Shown: positions 33,054 to 44,052, counted from the first letter of the stretch. The stretch: 64,000 nucleotides of DNA from Rhynchopus sp. YZ270_cl-10 (GCA_964035575.1 OZ037915.1:434001-498000), one strand, 5' to 3'. The notes: generated by a model from the sequence alone, not told the origin. A program made the numbers and translations.

Positions 33054-33877
33054 GGGACACACAGTGCTGTCGCTGAGTTTTGAAAAAAAATTTAATAGGT
33101 AGGGCACTGGTAGGGCAGGCCAAAAAAAACCCGCAAAAAAAGGTCCCGAGCTTTCCCCCCGTAAAAGCGGTCGCTGCGCGCGCTTCGCGCGCGCGACTCC
33201 CTGCCAGTGCAAAAAGGTGAGGCTCTTTCTCCCCTCTGATGCACAAAATCGTGAAAGGCGGGTGGGGAGGGTGAACCACAAGCCGTAGTGGGTGTCAGCT
33301 GTCGTATCAGTAACCTCAGTAGATCTATAAAAGAACCACGGCAACCAAAGGTTCCAGGCGAAGCCACGGTATTTCTAAAAAATGTTGCCATAAAGTAGCG
33401 CTGTCGTTCGTAATTAACGTCAGTTTCCGTAAAGTTTACTTACGTATTTTTCTAAAAAACGAAAGTTTCTGGCGAAGCCACGGTACGCAACATTTCAAAA
33501 AAAATGCGCTTAAAATTGACCATTTTTACAGCCAAACTGTGTCATGGGAAGGGTGCATTGCAAGCTTGCGCCGCAGGCGCACGGTACGCTACTTTTTTTT
33601 CTTCCGCCATGCTGCATGCTTCCTTTTCCTTCGGCGTTTGACCAATTGAGTCGCGTTCTGGTCTCCCACGGTCGATGAAACGATGAGAAAAAAAACGCCA
33701 AAAACTCGTAACGATGGTTAGCAAAATGCCTGCCGAACCCCTCCTCAAAAAAATAAAATAAAATAATCCTGGTAGGGCAGGAGGGCGGACCTTGCCCTAC
33801 CAGGAAAAAAAACCAAATTTAATAGGTATGGCGAATGCCATACCAGCCTGATCAGGCACGACAGCACTGGGGACACA
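33054..33877. mobile_element. hAT-like non-autonomous element with 8-bp duplication
   Basis: Element 33062-33869 (808 bp) begins CAGTGCTGTCG and ends CGACAGCACTG (11-nt perfect TIRs). The 8-bp target duplication GGGACACA lies at 33054-33061 and 33870-33877. The empty site GAAGGGACACAGCACATAAAG survives in sister spacers (for example about 25074-25092). An 8-bp duplication is the hAT hallmark. It carries no transposase frame. Inside are further repeats: the CTGGCGAAGCCACGG segment shared with 59.7 kb, GCGCCGCAGGCGCACGG shared with 2.9 kb, and perfect short palindromes at 33768-33804 and 33825-33844. Confidence 0.85.
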
Positions 33878-33948
33878 GCACATAAAGAAAACTTGAACGA
33901 TGAATGGGCCTCTCACACGCACATCTAGCTGCTCTGTCTGCGACTGTT

Positions 33949-35508
33949 TTAGTGATCCAGGTCAGTGGTTGTCTGCCCACAGTTGTTGCGCACGTCAAGA
34001 GAAGTACCCTGATTGGAGAGTGCACTCATAATATCACGACCCATCCACCCGTCGTATGACAACCAGGCACAGTGTAAGGCAGTGTTTCCTTCCGCGTCCA
34101 CAGCGTCCACTTCTGCACCCATGTTAAGGAGTGTGCGAACAATATAGTCATTACTGCCCCGGGAAGCCTCCATGAGAGGTGTCGCCCTGCGCAGGTTGCG
34201 CACATCGACGGAGGCGCCGTGCCTCAGAAGCAAGGACACAACGGCGTCTTGCAGACCATGTATCGTGCTCCGGTCATCATAGGGCACAAGCTCTTTATCC
34301 ATGCCAGCAACGTTGTGCAGTGCAGTATTGTGGTCCGAATCCACAGCGTCCACCGACGCACCTGCTTGAAGAAGAGCCGCAACAGCAGGGTCGTTGCCAC
34401 ATTTGGATGCGAGGTGGAGTGGTGTTTCACCTTGTCTGTTGCGCGCATCGACAGAGACACCTCGTTCGAGGAGCATGTCCACAACGACATAATGATGACT
34501 CTCCTTGACGGACCGGTGACATGAGTCGGTGGTGCTGTACCGGCGTTCTCCTAAGAAGACGTACTGGAGACCTATTCCAACAGCATGGTGCAGTGCAGTG
34601 CTACCGTCACAGTCCACAGCCACCACCGACGCACCCCCCTTAAGTAGAGCAACAGCGGCAGATGTGTTGTCATACGCACATGCTACGTGGAGGGGTGTTT
34701 TCATGACTGTGTTGCGCGCATCAACAGAGATACCTTCCTTGAGGAGCATGTTGACAACTTGAGCGTAGGGACCATCGTGTACGGAGGCTGTCTGGTGCCG
34801 CACAGCGTTCCACTTATTCAGATTCCCACGTATGAGGGAGGCATGGTGCAATGCAGTGTTGCCAGTACTGTCCACAGCCACCACCGACGCACCCCGTGTG
34901 ATGAGCTCGCTGAGACAGTCAAGGTTTCCCCTGGCAGCAAAGTGGAATGCGGTCAGCGTCGTTGGAGACTCGTGAGAACAAATTGAGGATGGGGATGCGG
35001 ATGCTGGAGACGACGGAGTGGCAGTCGCTGTTTGAGGATGCCGAGGCTCACTGTACCATGATGACGCAACGTCTATCCCCGCACCAGCATCGAGGAGAAG
35101 AACTAAACACTCAATATGGTTGAGGTATGCACAGATCATGAGAGGCGTGACGTACTCAGCAATGCAATCTACCTGGAAAGCGCAGCGCGCATCCAACGGA
35201 CTACCAATGTTGCTTGTGTCAGGCGCAAATTCTTTGGAAAGAACCTCCTCAAGCAATTCCGGCTTGTCTTCCCTGCACCACTTGCACACATTTTCGAATG
35301 GGGTCGCCACTGACACCTCATCTGCTTCACTCCTCCTTCGATCCACAATATCGAATGGGGTCACCTCATCTGATGTGCTGTCGTCCATATCACAGAATGG
35401 AGTCGCCACTGACACCTCACCTGCTGTGCTGTCGTCTGTATCTGCTTCACACCTCCTTCGCTTTGATGGGTTCTCATCTGATGTGCTGTCTGCGTGTCGC
35501 TTCGACAT
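33949..35508 (-). CDS. ankyrin-repeat protein F, unusual insertions
   Basis: 519 residues from the array ATG at 35508; one exon. NLS leader MSKRHADSTSDENPSKRR. It differs from sisters in three ways. The N-terminal acidic segment EADEVSVATPF is partly triplicated (35330-35450). A Ser/Pro/Thr-rich insert of about 40 residues (WYSEPRHPQTATATPSS onward, near 34965-35060) sits inside an early ankyrin repeat. The C-terminus is unique, ending NQGTSLDVRNNCGQTTTDLDH rather than AAEIADETEY. About 12 repeats in the alternating short/long pattern. Its downstream spacer is interrupted by the hAT-like element. Type I leader. Frame intact, so possibly functional. Confidence 0.8.
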   Translation of the reverse strand: MSKRHADSTSDENPSKRRRCEADTDDSTAGEVSVATPFCDMDDSTSDEVTPFDIVDRRRSEADEVSVATPFENVCKWCREDKPELLEEVLSKEFAPDTSNIGSPLDARCAFQVDCIAEYVTPLMICAYLNHIECLVLLLDAGAGIDVASSWYSEPRHPQTATATPSSPASASPSSICSHESPTTLTAFHFAARGNLDCLSELITRGASVVAVDSTGNTALHHASLIRGNLNKWNAVRHQTASVHDGPYAQVVNMLLKEGISVDARNTVMKTPLHVACAYDNTSAAVALLKGGASVVAVDCDGSTALHHAVGIGLQYVFLGERRYSTTDSCHRSVKESHHYVVVDMLLERGVSVDARNRQGETPLHLASKCGNDPAVAALLQAGASVDAVDSDHNTALHNVAGMDKELVPYDDRSTIHGLQDAVVSLLLRHGASVDVRNLRRATPLMEASRGSNDYIVRTLLNMGAEVDAVDAEGNTALHCAWLSYDGWMGRDIMSALSNQGTSLDVRNNCGQTTTDLDH

Positions 35509-35775
35509 GGTTTTGTGGAGTGTCCTGGGTACAAGGAAATTCGGTGTAATGTGGTGTGGTGGGGAGAAAGGGTGTGACAATGGGAGTTGGCGAGGTGCCT
35601 CTGGGACGCTTTATTTTGTTATTCAATAGTCATGTGTACTTTCAAACCTGCTGTGAAGGGCGTGAAAGTGCAAACCATCCTGCAGCCGACACCAGGGTGT
35701 GACAAAGAAGAACACAGAACTAAGACCCACAGAATAAAACGGGGTGCTTGTGTTCTAATAGTTGCCCAGTGCAGC

Positions 35776-36056
35776 TCACTCACAGAGACATCTCTCGTCA
35801 GAAGGGACACAGCACATAAAGCGATCCGTATACAACACTTTGCAGCAGCGTTCTCCATGTGTCGGCTGGCACCATGCACCTGCTGCAAGAAGAGCACCAC
35901 CAGGTTGCCAGGTCGTGGCCACCACAATGCCTACATGAGGGTGTTGACCCTGAGCTGTTGGTTGCGTGAAGATGTGCCGTGCTTGAGGTGATGTAAGTCA
36001 GCTCGTACCACGCCCCGTGCAAAAAGCTTGTCGTGGGTGTGAATCACGGTGCGAGT
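35776..36056 (-). other. conserved spacer block below gene G
   Basis: Copy of the exon 2 block. It carries small deletions (8 and 5 nt against gene B) that change its frame after GVVRAD, so any spliced product would end in a different tail. Confidence 0.6.
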
Positions 36057-36111
36057 CTGTAGGAGTGTGTAGGGGTATGTCGTGAAGAAAAAAATGTATT
36101 CCCTTTTTTTT

Positions 36112-36175
36112 AATGTGGACCTTTTTGATAATCTGTTTAGCTGTGTAACTGCCATTCACACAGTCCTCCCACATT
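36112..36175. repeat. dispersed repeat, family H8
   Basis: TGTGGACCTTTTTGATAATC to CAGTCCTCCCACA, just downstream of ankyrin gene G, as at 29160-29222 for gene D. Confidence 0.65.
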
Positions 36176-36220
36176 TTTTGGGGTGACTGGTGCTTTAAAA
36201 CTAGTGAAGGGGGTTTGAAC

Positions 36221-37804
36221 TCAGAGGGCTTTCGTCCAGTCGAAAGCATAACTTACATACTCTGTCTCATCAGCTATTTCTGCGGCTGTTCTCCCTTCGT
36301 TGTTGGGCAAGTCGTCAGAGGCATTAAATTTGTCAAGTATAAAGGTAACCCTGTAACCTTTCCACGGGTTGTATGACAACCAGGCACAGTGCAATGCAGT
36401 GTTCCCTTCCCTGTCCACAGCGTCCACTTCCGCACCCATGTTAAGGAGTGTGCGAACTACCCAGTCGTTGGCGTGACCATTGGTTGCCGTGATGAGAGGT
36501 GTCTCCCTTGATATGTTGCGCGCATAGACAGAGGCACCGTGCATCAGAAGCAAGAGCACAACGGCGTCTTGCAGAGCATGTATCGTGAGCAGGTCACGGC
36601 ACTCTTCATGATTGCTATCTATGCTAACGGCGAGGTGCAGTGCAGTATTGCGGTACGGATCCACAGCGTCCACCGACGCACCTGCTTGAAGAAGAGCCGC
36701 AACAGCAGGGTCGTTGCCACATTTGGATGCGAGGTGGAGTGGTGTTTCACTTTGTCTGTTGCGCACATCGACAGAGACACCTCGTTCGAGGAGCATGTCC
36801 ACAACGACACGATGATGACCCTCCTTGGTGCTGTTGTAATCTATTCCAACAGCACAGTGCAGTACACCGTTGCCGTTACAGTCCACAGCCACCACCGACG
36901 CACCTCGCTCAAGAAAAGCAAGAGCGGCAGATGTGTTGTCACACGCACATGCTACGTGGAGGGGTGTTTGCATGACTTTGTTGCACGCATCGACAGAGGC
37001 ACCTCGTTCCAGGAGCATGTTCACAACGTTACTATGAGGTTCGTAAGCGGGAAACTGTAACTCGAAGGCACCTACATAGTGCAGTGCAGTGTCGCCGTCA
37101 CAGTCCACAGCCACCACCGACGCACCTCCCTCAAGCAGAGCAACAGCGGCAGATGTGTTGTGATTCCGACATGCTACGTGGAGGGGTGTTTGCATGCCTT
37201 TGTTGCGCGCATCGACAGAGGCACCTCCCTTGAGGAGCATGTCCACAATTAAGGAACTACCATGTGCTGAGGCGTGCAATGCAGTGTTGCCAGTACTGTC
37301 CACAGCACCCACCGACGCACCCCGTGTGATGAGCTCGTTGAGACAGTCAAGGTTTCCCTTAGCAGCATAGTGGAGTGCAGTGTTGCCATCACTGTCCACA
37401 GCGCCCACCGACGCACCCCGTGTGATGAGCTCGCTGAGACAGTCAAGGTTTCCCCTGGAAGCAAAGTGGAGTGCAGTCACACCGGAAGGTGACGCAACGT
37501 CCATCCGGGCACCAGCACCGAGGAGAAGAATTAAACACTCAATATGGTCGTTGGCTGCACAGATCATGAGAGGGGTGACGCGCTCCCAGTGGTATCCCAT
37601 GTAGTACGCATCCAACCGACGAACGTTGCTTGTGCCAGGCGCAAATTCTTTGGAAAGAACCTCCTCAAGCAATTCCGGCTTGTCTTCCCTGCACCACTTG
37701 CACACATTTTCGAATGCGATCGCCACTGACACCTCATCTGCTTCACACCTCCTTCGCTTTGATGGGCTCTCATCTGATGTGCTGTCTGCGTGTCGCTTCG
37801 ACAT
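36221..37804 (-). CDS. ankyrin-repeat protein G
   Basis: 527 residues unspliced from MSKRHADSTSDESPSKRRRC (NLS). About 14 ankyrin repeats in the alternating pattern. Two neighbouring repeats (about 37285-37480) are near-identical, NLDCLSELITRGASVGAVDS and NLDCLNELITRGASVGAVDS, a recent 99-nt internal duplication. The block ADETEY is followed by a GTAAGT donor as in B and C; unspliced, the end is VSYAFDWTKAL. This is the outermost, most upstream copy in the transcription direction and has an intact frame. Type II leader, which diverges from the sisters at about 37912, marking one edge of the duplicated unit. Confidence 0.8.
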   Translation of the reverse strand: MSKRHADSTSDESPSKRRRCEADEVSVAIAFENVCKWCREDKPELLEEVLSKEFAPGTSNVRRLDAYYMGYHWERVTPLMICAANDHIECLILLLGAGARMDVASPSGVTALHFASRGNLDCLSELITRGASVGAVDSDGNTALHYAAKGNLDCLNELITRGASVGAVDSTGNTALHASAHGSSLIVDMLLKGGASVDARNKGMQTPLHVACRNHNTSAAVALLEGGASVVAVDCDGDTALHYVGAFELQFPAYEPHSNVVNMLLERGASVDACNKVMQTPLHVACACDNTSAALAFLERGASVVAVDCNGNGVLHCAVGIDYNSTKEGHHRVVVDMLLERGVSVDVRNRQSETPLHLASKCGNDPAVAALLQAGASVDAVDPYRNTALHLAVSIDSNHEECRDLLTIHALQDAVVLLLLMHGASVYARNISRETPLITATNGHANDWVVRTLLNMGAEVDAVDREGNTALHCAWLSYNPWKGYRVTFILDKFNASDDLPNNEGRTAAEIADETEYVSYAFDWTKAL

Positions 37805-38735
37805 GGTTGTGTTCTCTTCAAAATTTGTGTACTTTTCAAACCTGTGAAGGGCGTGTCAAGAGAGGAATGCAAAAGTGTTGAAGTGCAAACATCTCCTCAT
37901 CACATGGCATCCAAGTCGATAAGAACAAAAATGGGGGCTTTTCTTTTAATAGGTACCCAGCGCTGTAAGCGCATTTTGTTTCTACCCCAACCCACTCTCG
38001 AGATAGGGGGCTATGTTTTGAACCGACACAACACAAAGGGCCATATTCTGCGCAAGAATTACCCTCACTAGGCATCCAACAACACAACACACCTGCAGAC
38101 AGAAGCACACAACGAAAGAAACATTCACCTCCAAAGAAAGGGGACAGAACGTGAACGTATTATGCGCAATGGTGTGTGTGTGTAGCTGACTTTGTTTCTC
38201 TCTCTAAGTTATTTTTAAAAAAAGGTTGACTTGAAATACAACAGCCCTCTCATGACAGTGTACCTTTGGTATGACCGGCTGTACCAGGGTGGACTCCAAC
38301 TAATCCATTTCTTGGTTTACATCTGATTTTTTAAAAAAAATGAGAAGTTGAAATCTGTGAAAAACACCTCACTGGAGACACAGCGCACTACTTCTTTTTT
38401 CTTTTTGATAATTTTGTTGGATGGAGTGTAACTGCCATATAGACTGTCTTCACTGCCTATCGGTCAGCCTTCGTCAAATTTTCAAACCCAAAGAACGACC
38501 TTCATTGGTATTACCACACAGAGCCTGAAACAAGGTATTCCTTAAAAAAACGTTTATGAGATGAACCAAGGTTCTCTCATGCTGAAGGCACAACACAAAT
38601 CCCTGCTCTCTTCTGTTCGTCTTAGTTAGGTACGTGCAAGAGCAAAAATAATAATAATTTTTTTTTGTTGAATACCGTCCTCCCCCCTCCCATATCTCTT
38701 CGCTCTCTCTCTCTCCCCGGGTTAAAGTTTTCAAT
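37805..38735. other. spacer between ankyrin array and Sec6 gene
   Basis: Type II leader of gene G up to about 37910, then unrelated sequence with a CA-rich GGGCCATATTCTGCGCAAG unit (38036), the long H2 repeat (38220-38325) and an H8-like piece (38405). No gene. Confidence 0.6.
38220..38325 (+). repeat. dispersed repeat, family H2 (long form)
   Basis: GACTTGAAATACAACAGCCC, CTCTCATG, ACAGTGTACC, then TATGACCGGCTGTACC and GGTTTACATCTG, as at 5001-5114. Confidence 0.65.
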
Positions 38736-41700
38736 TTAATCATCCAGGAAGGCAGCGAGAGATCCCACCTGCACCTCTGCCTCCCCTCCACGTGGCCGTG
38801 GAGGTGTCCCGCTCCCTAGGTCCTTCTCCTTCTCCCTCTCTTCCTCCTGTGTATCACCCTTCGCGTTGTTCTTGTCCATCGCCGAGCACGACGCCATATG
38901 TGTTTTCAGTGCCTTCTTCCCTCCGGTACGTTCTCCACAGGCAGGGCACGGATGGCTTTTCGGCTCAGTTTCGGTTCCCTTTTTTTTGTGAAGAAGCTTC
39001 CCAATGAAGTTCACTGCCCCGGTCAGACGGTTGCCGTGCTGCGACTTCGCTGAGACGAAGGAGAGAAGCGTTCTTTCGTGCGACGATGCCAGCATTCCCA
39101 CCGGAAGGTCTTCCTCGGGGCTACGGTCTTGCGCGGCGATGCTTGCATCCCATGCTTCGATGCATCTGTCTCTCTCTTTCTCTGACAGATCAACCCTTCT
39201 GGACGCAATCAAACGCCCCAAACCACTAGGAGCATCGGGATACGACGCTAATAAGGTTCCTGTCGCAAGCTTGAAATTCGCCGCAGTTGTCGCGCCGATA
39301 AGAGAACTCAACAACACCATTGCATCGCTCGGCGCCAAACCCTCCCCTTCCTCATGGCATGTCTTAATGAACTCCGCAACCTCTTTGTGGTCCGTTCGAA
39401 ACGTCTCCGCAAACGTGCTTTTCAAATCCGCTTTCGGTCCCTGCTTTGCTGATGCAGAAGACGGCGTTCCGTCCAACCATTCACAAAACCTTTGAATGTA
39501 CTCCAATTCAATCCGTCTCACCAACACCTTCAACACATCACGATGCCTAGCCGGGTGCAGCCACGACTTCATATCCCCGTTAAAGTCTTCGACGGTCAGA
39601 AGCACATCGTGAAGTGGTCCTTGTACAGCGCGCCCAGCGTCAGAAGGATCGACACTACTGAAGAGCGACTCAAAGCACTCCAAACAGAAGTCCACAATGC
39701 ACTCGGCAGCGCTGTCCACAGCGGTGAAGTAGGTCTCTTGAAAGGCGTGCTTGGAGATGTCGAAGGAGCGAGCGGAGTGCTTCTCTGTGGGCAGCACCTG
39801 TTATGGGGTTTATACAGTCAGGCAAGTAAAAGAAACCAATGTTCTTTCATTTAAAACAAACAGAAAACTCCGTATCCAAAACAAGTGGGATGTCTGGGGA
39901 CAAAACAGGTTTCTGTATTGGGGATGGGAGTTCAGAGTGTTTTTCTCCTGACGTTACTATTTGAAGTTGAGAGTTGGGGGTAGATTGGAGAAAAGTGTGT
40001 GTTTATAGACAAGGCTGTATTGGAAATGAAAAAAACAACAAACCTGCTTAAACTTTGCTTCGAGCCCAGGAAGCTCAGCTTCGCATCTGGTTGCATCATT
40101 TGCAATGGCGCATGCAACCTTGAGGCGGTGTTCCGATGATGCAAAGCGTTCATCCTTCAGCTTGCCTCGTGCACGGAGCTCTTCGAGGTGCGCCTTTTTG
40201 CATGCCTTTGCAAGGTTCGCGGCAAAGCTTTGCGACGCAATCTGCACTCCCGCAAGCAGACTGTCCAGCGCAACACTGTCCTTGAAGGACGACACCTCCG
40301 CAAACTGTGTGTTCACCAACTCGAGGAAGTCCACCGGCGCCATCGTGGCATATTGCTCTGTGTCTGGGTCCTTGTGGATCGCATCCTCGCTTGAGAACAG
40401 ATGCTCATCGATGACAGTCGCCTGCGCCCCTGCAGTATTCGCCAACCACTCCTTCAGAGACTGTGTGGTGTGTCTCAACAGCAAGCTGACCTTTGCGAGC
40501 AACTCATTCTTGCCCTCCTGCGACAGAATCGTTGGCTGCCGTGATGCAGACACATCTTCAAAACCTAATCCAGCGCAGGTTCCTAGAACGCCCTGTTCGG
40601 ATTCGTACACCTTCGCCCACTTCACCACCATCAACGCCTCGGGAGGGGACACCCGACCAGGTTGTGCCAGCTTCGCCTGAAACACCTTCAAAATTTTAAT
40701 AACACACTCATGCCCAGTGTCAATGATAGCTGTAGCCACCTCCAACGCCGTTTCACGTGACCGCCATATCCCCTCCGTCAAGGTTTTCGTTGTCGCAACC
40801 CCATCCTGCCCATCCTTCACAAAGTTGAACACCAACTCATCAAAGCTCCTTGACCATGCGTTCACCTTTTCCAGCACCTTATCTACTGGGGTTGCTTCAA
40901 CAAAGGCAGATTCGGTGTCGGGCGCTCCAGTACCAAGGTGCGCCCACCACAGAACCTCAACGCCCCTCCGCACCCAGAGCGGGATGAGGGGTAGTATGCT
41001 GGATTCATCTTTGCCTTGCAGAGCGGCGCGCTCATCCTCATCAAAGATAGAGGGGTCAAAGGTACGCATCATGGGCGCCACGTCTACATGCAAGACAACA
41101 TGCATTATGTCTGTCAACCGGCTCGTCGTGCTGTCCAACAACGCTTCCCAATCCCCTCCTGACGCCTCCGTTTGGTTTACCAATTCTCCTTGCGAAGGAA
41201 ACGCTACAACCCCATCCCGAAGACTCCTGAACACTGCACGGAGCACACCATTAAGAAGCTCAAAGTGCCCTGAAAAGGAGTGGTTCTTCTGTGTATTAAT
41301 CAGCTCGTTTTTGAAAAGCAGGATGGGGTGAAGCTCTTCGCAGATCGGAAACAGTTTTGTCTCCGGGTGGGACAGCTCTTCCTGCAAAACGACGTGACGT
41401 TGTTGAAGCGACAACAGCATGCCTGCAGTCGAGGTCACAGCGTTGATCTTCTCTAGCGTCCCATGAATTTCCTTGAGATGAATAAAATCCTTGATGTCCT
41501 CACGTTCAGAAGACATTACATTCGCGAGCTCTCCGAACTTTTGGATTACCTGCTCCCCATCTTCGTCTAAGGAAGACAAAACGTTGAAGCTCCTGCGGAC
41601 TTCGTCAACCTGGAGTGAGGTAACAACCTGGATCTCTCGTTCTGCGCTGGCGAGGTCAGCCTCGATGTCGGCAATCAGTTCGGCAACGCTGCCACCGTGC

Positions 41701-41786
41701 GACTCCACCCACTCCAACTCCTTCTTCTTTGCAATGTCCAGAGCCTCGCGTTTCACCGCTTCTTCTTCTGCAAGGGTCCATTCCAT
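38736..41786 (-). CDS. exocyst subunit Sec6/EXOC3-like
   Basis: Two exons, 41786-40044 and 39797-38736, give 934 residues. The 246-nt intron (donor GTTTGT, acceptor AACAG) keeps frame as EAKFKQ|VLPTEKHS. The N-terminal third is helical (TLAEEEAVKREALDIAKK, then DIKDFIHLKEIHGTLEKINA), matching the Sec6 pattern of a coiled-coil followed by repeated helical bundles. IELEYIQRFCEWL in exon 2 fits the Sec6 C-terminal region. Sec6 is part of the tethering complex that docks secretory vesicles at the plasma membrane. The identification rests on pattern, not alignment. It is longer than usual (about 750) and ends with an unusual CCHC finger: C865-x2-C868-x12-H881-x3-C885 (HPCPACGERTGGKK), then a charged Glu/Lys tail. 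The start is the first ATG. Confidence 0.65.
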
Positions 41787-42357
41787 GTTGCAGATTTGTG
41801 TATCTGTAGTCTGTCAGGAAAAATGAAGGGAAAAAGAAGATAAGGGCACAGCGTTTAAAATAAAAGTTGTTGGTGTGGCCGACGACCCCAAAATAGCACC
41901 TCCCTTCAGCCACACCAAAAAAAATCCAGATGCCCAGAATAGCAAAAAGATAGCACAATATTAGGATCCCCTTTCAGCCACACCAAAAAAAAGTTGAAAG
42001 TGCACTGCTTCTCGGGTTATGGAACTCCCAGAGAGCGCTTATACTATATACCGTACTTCGCCTACGGTTACCCTTACAGGGGGGGTGAAGGAAGGTTGTT
42101 GAAAAGAAAAAAGTTGAAAGTACTGCTTCTCAGGTTATCGAACTCCAGATCTCCAGAGAACGCTTATCATTGGCGTCACAACGTTACCACAAGGGAGCTT
42201 TGTATACAGGTATATAATCATTTTAATAAAATGGCCAAATTTTAGTATCGTTTTTTTTGTCTGTTTTTGTTTTGTTTGTCCCCTCCCCGCTTTTTTTCCA
42301 TTTCCTTTCATCGAGCGATTTTTGGAACTATTTTTTTTTAATACAGAGTATCTGATA

Positions 42358-43067
42358 CTGTAAAATCGTTTAATTTGTCACAATTTAATTAACTGATTTG
42401 AAATATCAGTCATAAATAAACTTTGTCACACCCTAATAATATGTGTCACATTAAATGATGATTTAATTTATGTTTATGGTTATTTTTGTGTCTACTTTTT
42501 AAAGTACGCGATGCTTTTCGCTCCCTGAGTACAAAAAAAGTTTAAAAAAATGTTTCCACCTCACCTTCCCACTTTTGAAATGAGGGCAGTCTCTCAACTG
42601 TAACCTCCAAAACCCCTTCTTAGCATGTAGCCGTGCACCGTGACGCGGACTACCCCTTTGAAGGTTCTTTTCTTCCTTAAAGTTGCTCTTAAGGGTTCAG
42701 GACGAACTACGTCTATACCTTCCGTAGTAAAGGCTTCGGCCAACTTGGAATACAAACCCGAATTCTCCCACCTGGTGGGATTACTCGGCGATTGTCGACA
42801 CAACAAAAAGTACTTTTCTGTTCTGTGTTCGTCTCGATGTCAGCCAGTAGAGAAAGCGTTGTCTCCTGTGCTCCGCACAGCCCCCTTTCAACCGTCTACA
42901 GCGTCTTCTCACACCTGACCACCCTTCCCACTACAGCCTCCCCATATGTGGTCCCAAAACATAATTAAATCATCATAAAAATGTGTCACTTATATAATAT
43001 GTCATTTTGTCACCATTTTTGTCATTCTGTCACATTATCGTAAGTGACAAATTAAACGATTTTACAG
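42358..43067. mobile_element. 710-bp TIR element, TA target
   Basis: Ends CTGTAAAATCGTTTAATTTG and, in reverse, the same; the perfect inverted match extends 26 nt if the flanking TA is included. TA lies on both sides. Subterminal zones carry repeated TGTCAC/GTGACA words. The core (42590-42920) is GC-richer and has a 70-residue minus frame (TFKGVVRVTVHGYMLRRGF) I cannot place; it may be captured host sequence. No transposase, so non-autonomous. Confidence 0.85.
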
Positions 43068-43228
43068 TACTAGATCAGCTGTTTTTTTTTAGGAGGGAAA
43101 CTTGGGTTTACAAATGCTTGCAGGGTGTGCTGCTTTGTGTTGCATACAAAAGGGTGAAGTTTAAAGTGCAAAAAAAACAAAAAAAACGGGGTTATCGAAC
43201 CCGGCTGCACTATCGAGTGAAAATAAAA

Positions 43229-43266
43229 AATGACTTGAAATACAAAACCCTCGACGGTGTACTTTG
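43229..43266 (+). repeat. dispersed repeat, family H2 (degenerate)
   Basis: GACTTGAAATACAAAACCCT followed by CGACGGTGTACTTTG. Confidence 0.5.
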
Positions 43267-43874
43267 AAGAGAAAAGCTTGAACACGAATATGAATCTCAT
43301 GTATGGCATACACATCGTCGGGTTGTAGTTCCCCACCCCTCCCTCTCTACTCGTACTCTTGGCCCCCCACTCCCATGTATGTGCTATTTTTTGAAGCAGA
43401 AAAATTTGGAAAAAGGGAAGAAAAGTTGTGAATGTGAAGATACACCTCGTGCACGTACATCAAAAAGAACACATTCTGGTGGGGAGAAGGGAAACTCGGG
43501 GGAAAAAACTCAAAATAGAACAAAAAAAAAATAACAATTGTAGGCCAAGAAAGTCAATTATGGCACTGTAAAGCGAAAGAGAGAGAAAAAAAAAACTGTG
43601 TTTTTTTTTTAGAGATGGATGCAGTTTGACAGGTGGAAAAAAAAAAGTACGCAACAACTCAAAAAAAAAAAAAACTATCTGCAGTTCAGAACAATACAAT
43701 TAATCCATTTCCAGCAAAACGGACAGAAAAACTTCCCCTATTTTAGTGAATAAGAAGAGTGGGAAGAAAAAAAGGAAGATAAAAAAAAAGGGAAATTTGA
43801 AAAAATATGAATCTGCATCTCGTGTGAAGCCGCATTTATCTGAAAAAAGAGAAGGAAAAAAAATGAAGGAAAAA

Positions 43875-43915
43875 GTGTCGTAAGATGACCCTAAGTCCCA
43901 GCGCTTAGTCACCAT
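43875..43915 (+). repeat. dispersed hairpin repeat, family H1
   Basis: GTAAGATGACCCTAAG, loop TCCCAGC, GCTTAGTCACC. Confidence 0.6.
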
Positions 43916-44052
43916 ATAGGAAACGAAAACAATTACAGCAACACCCCTCGCCTTCCCAAGTCCTCTTCTCCAATCCATACATTTGCTGTGTTGTGTTTAA
44001 TTTTTCTTTTTTCTTCAATACGCTCACTTCTGTTGACTATTTTTTTTAATTT

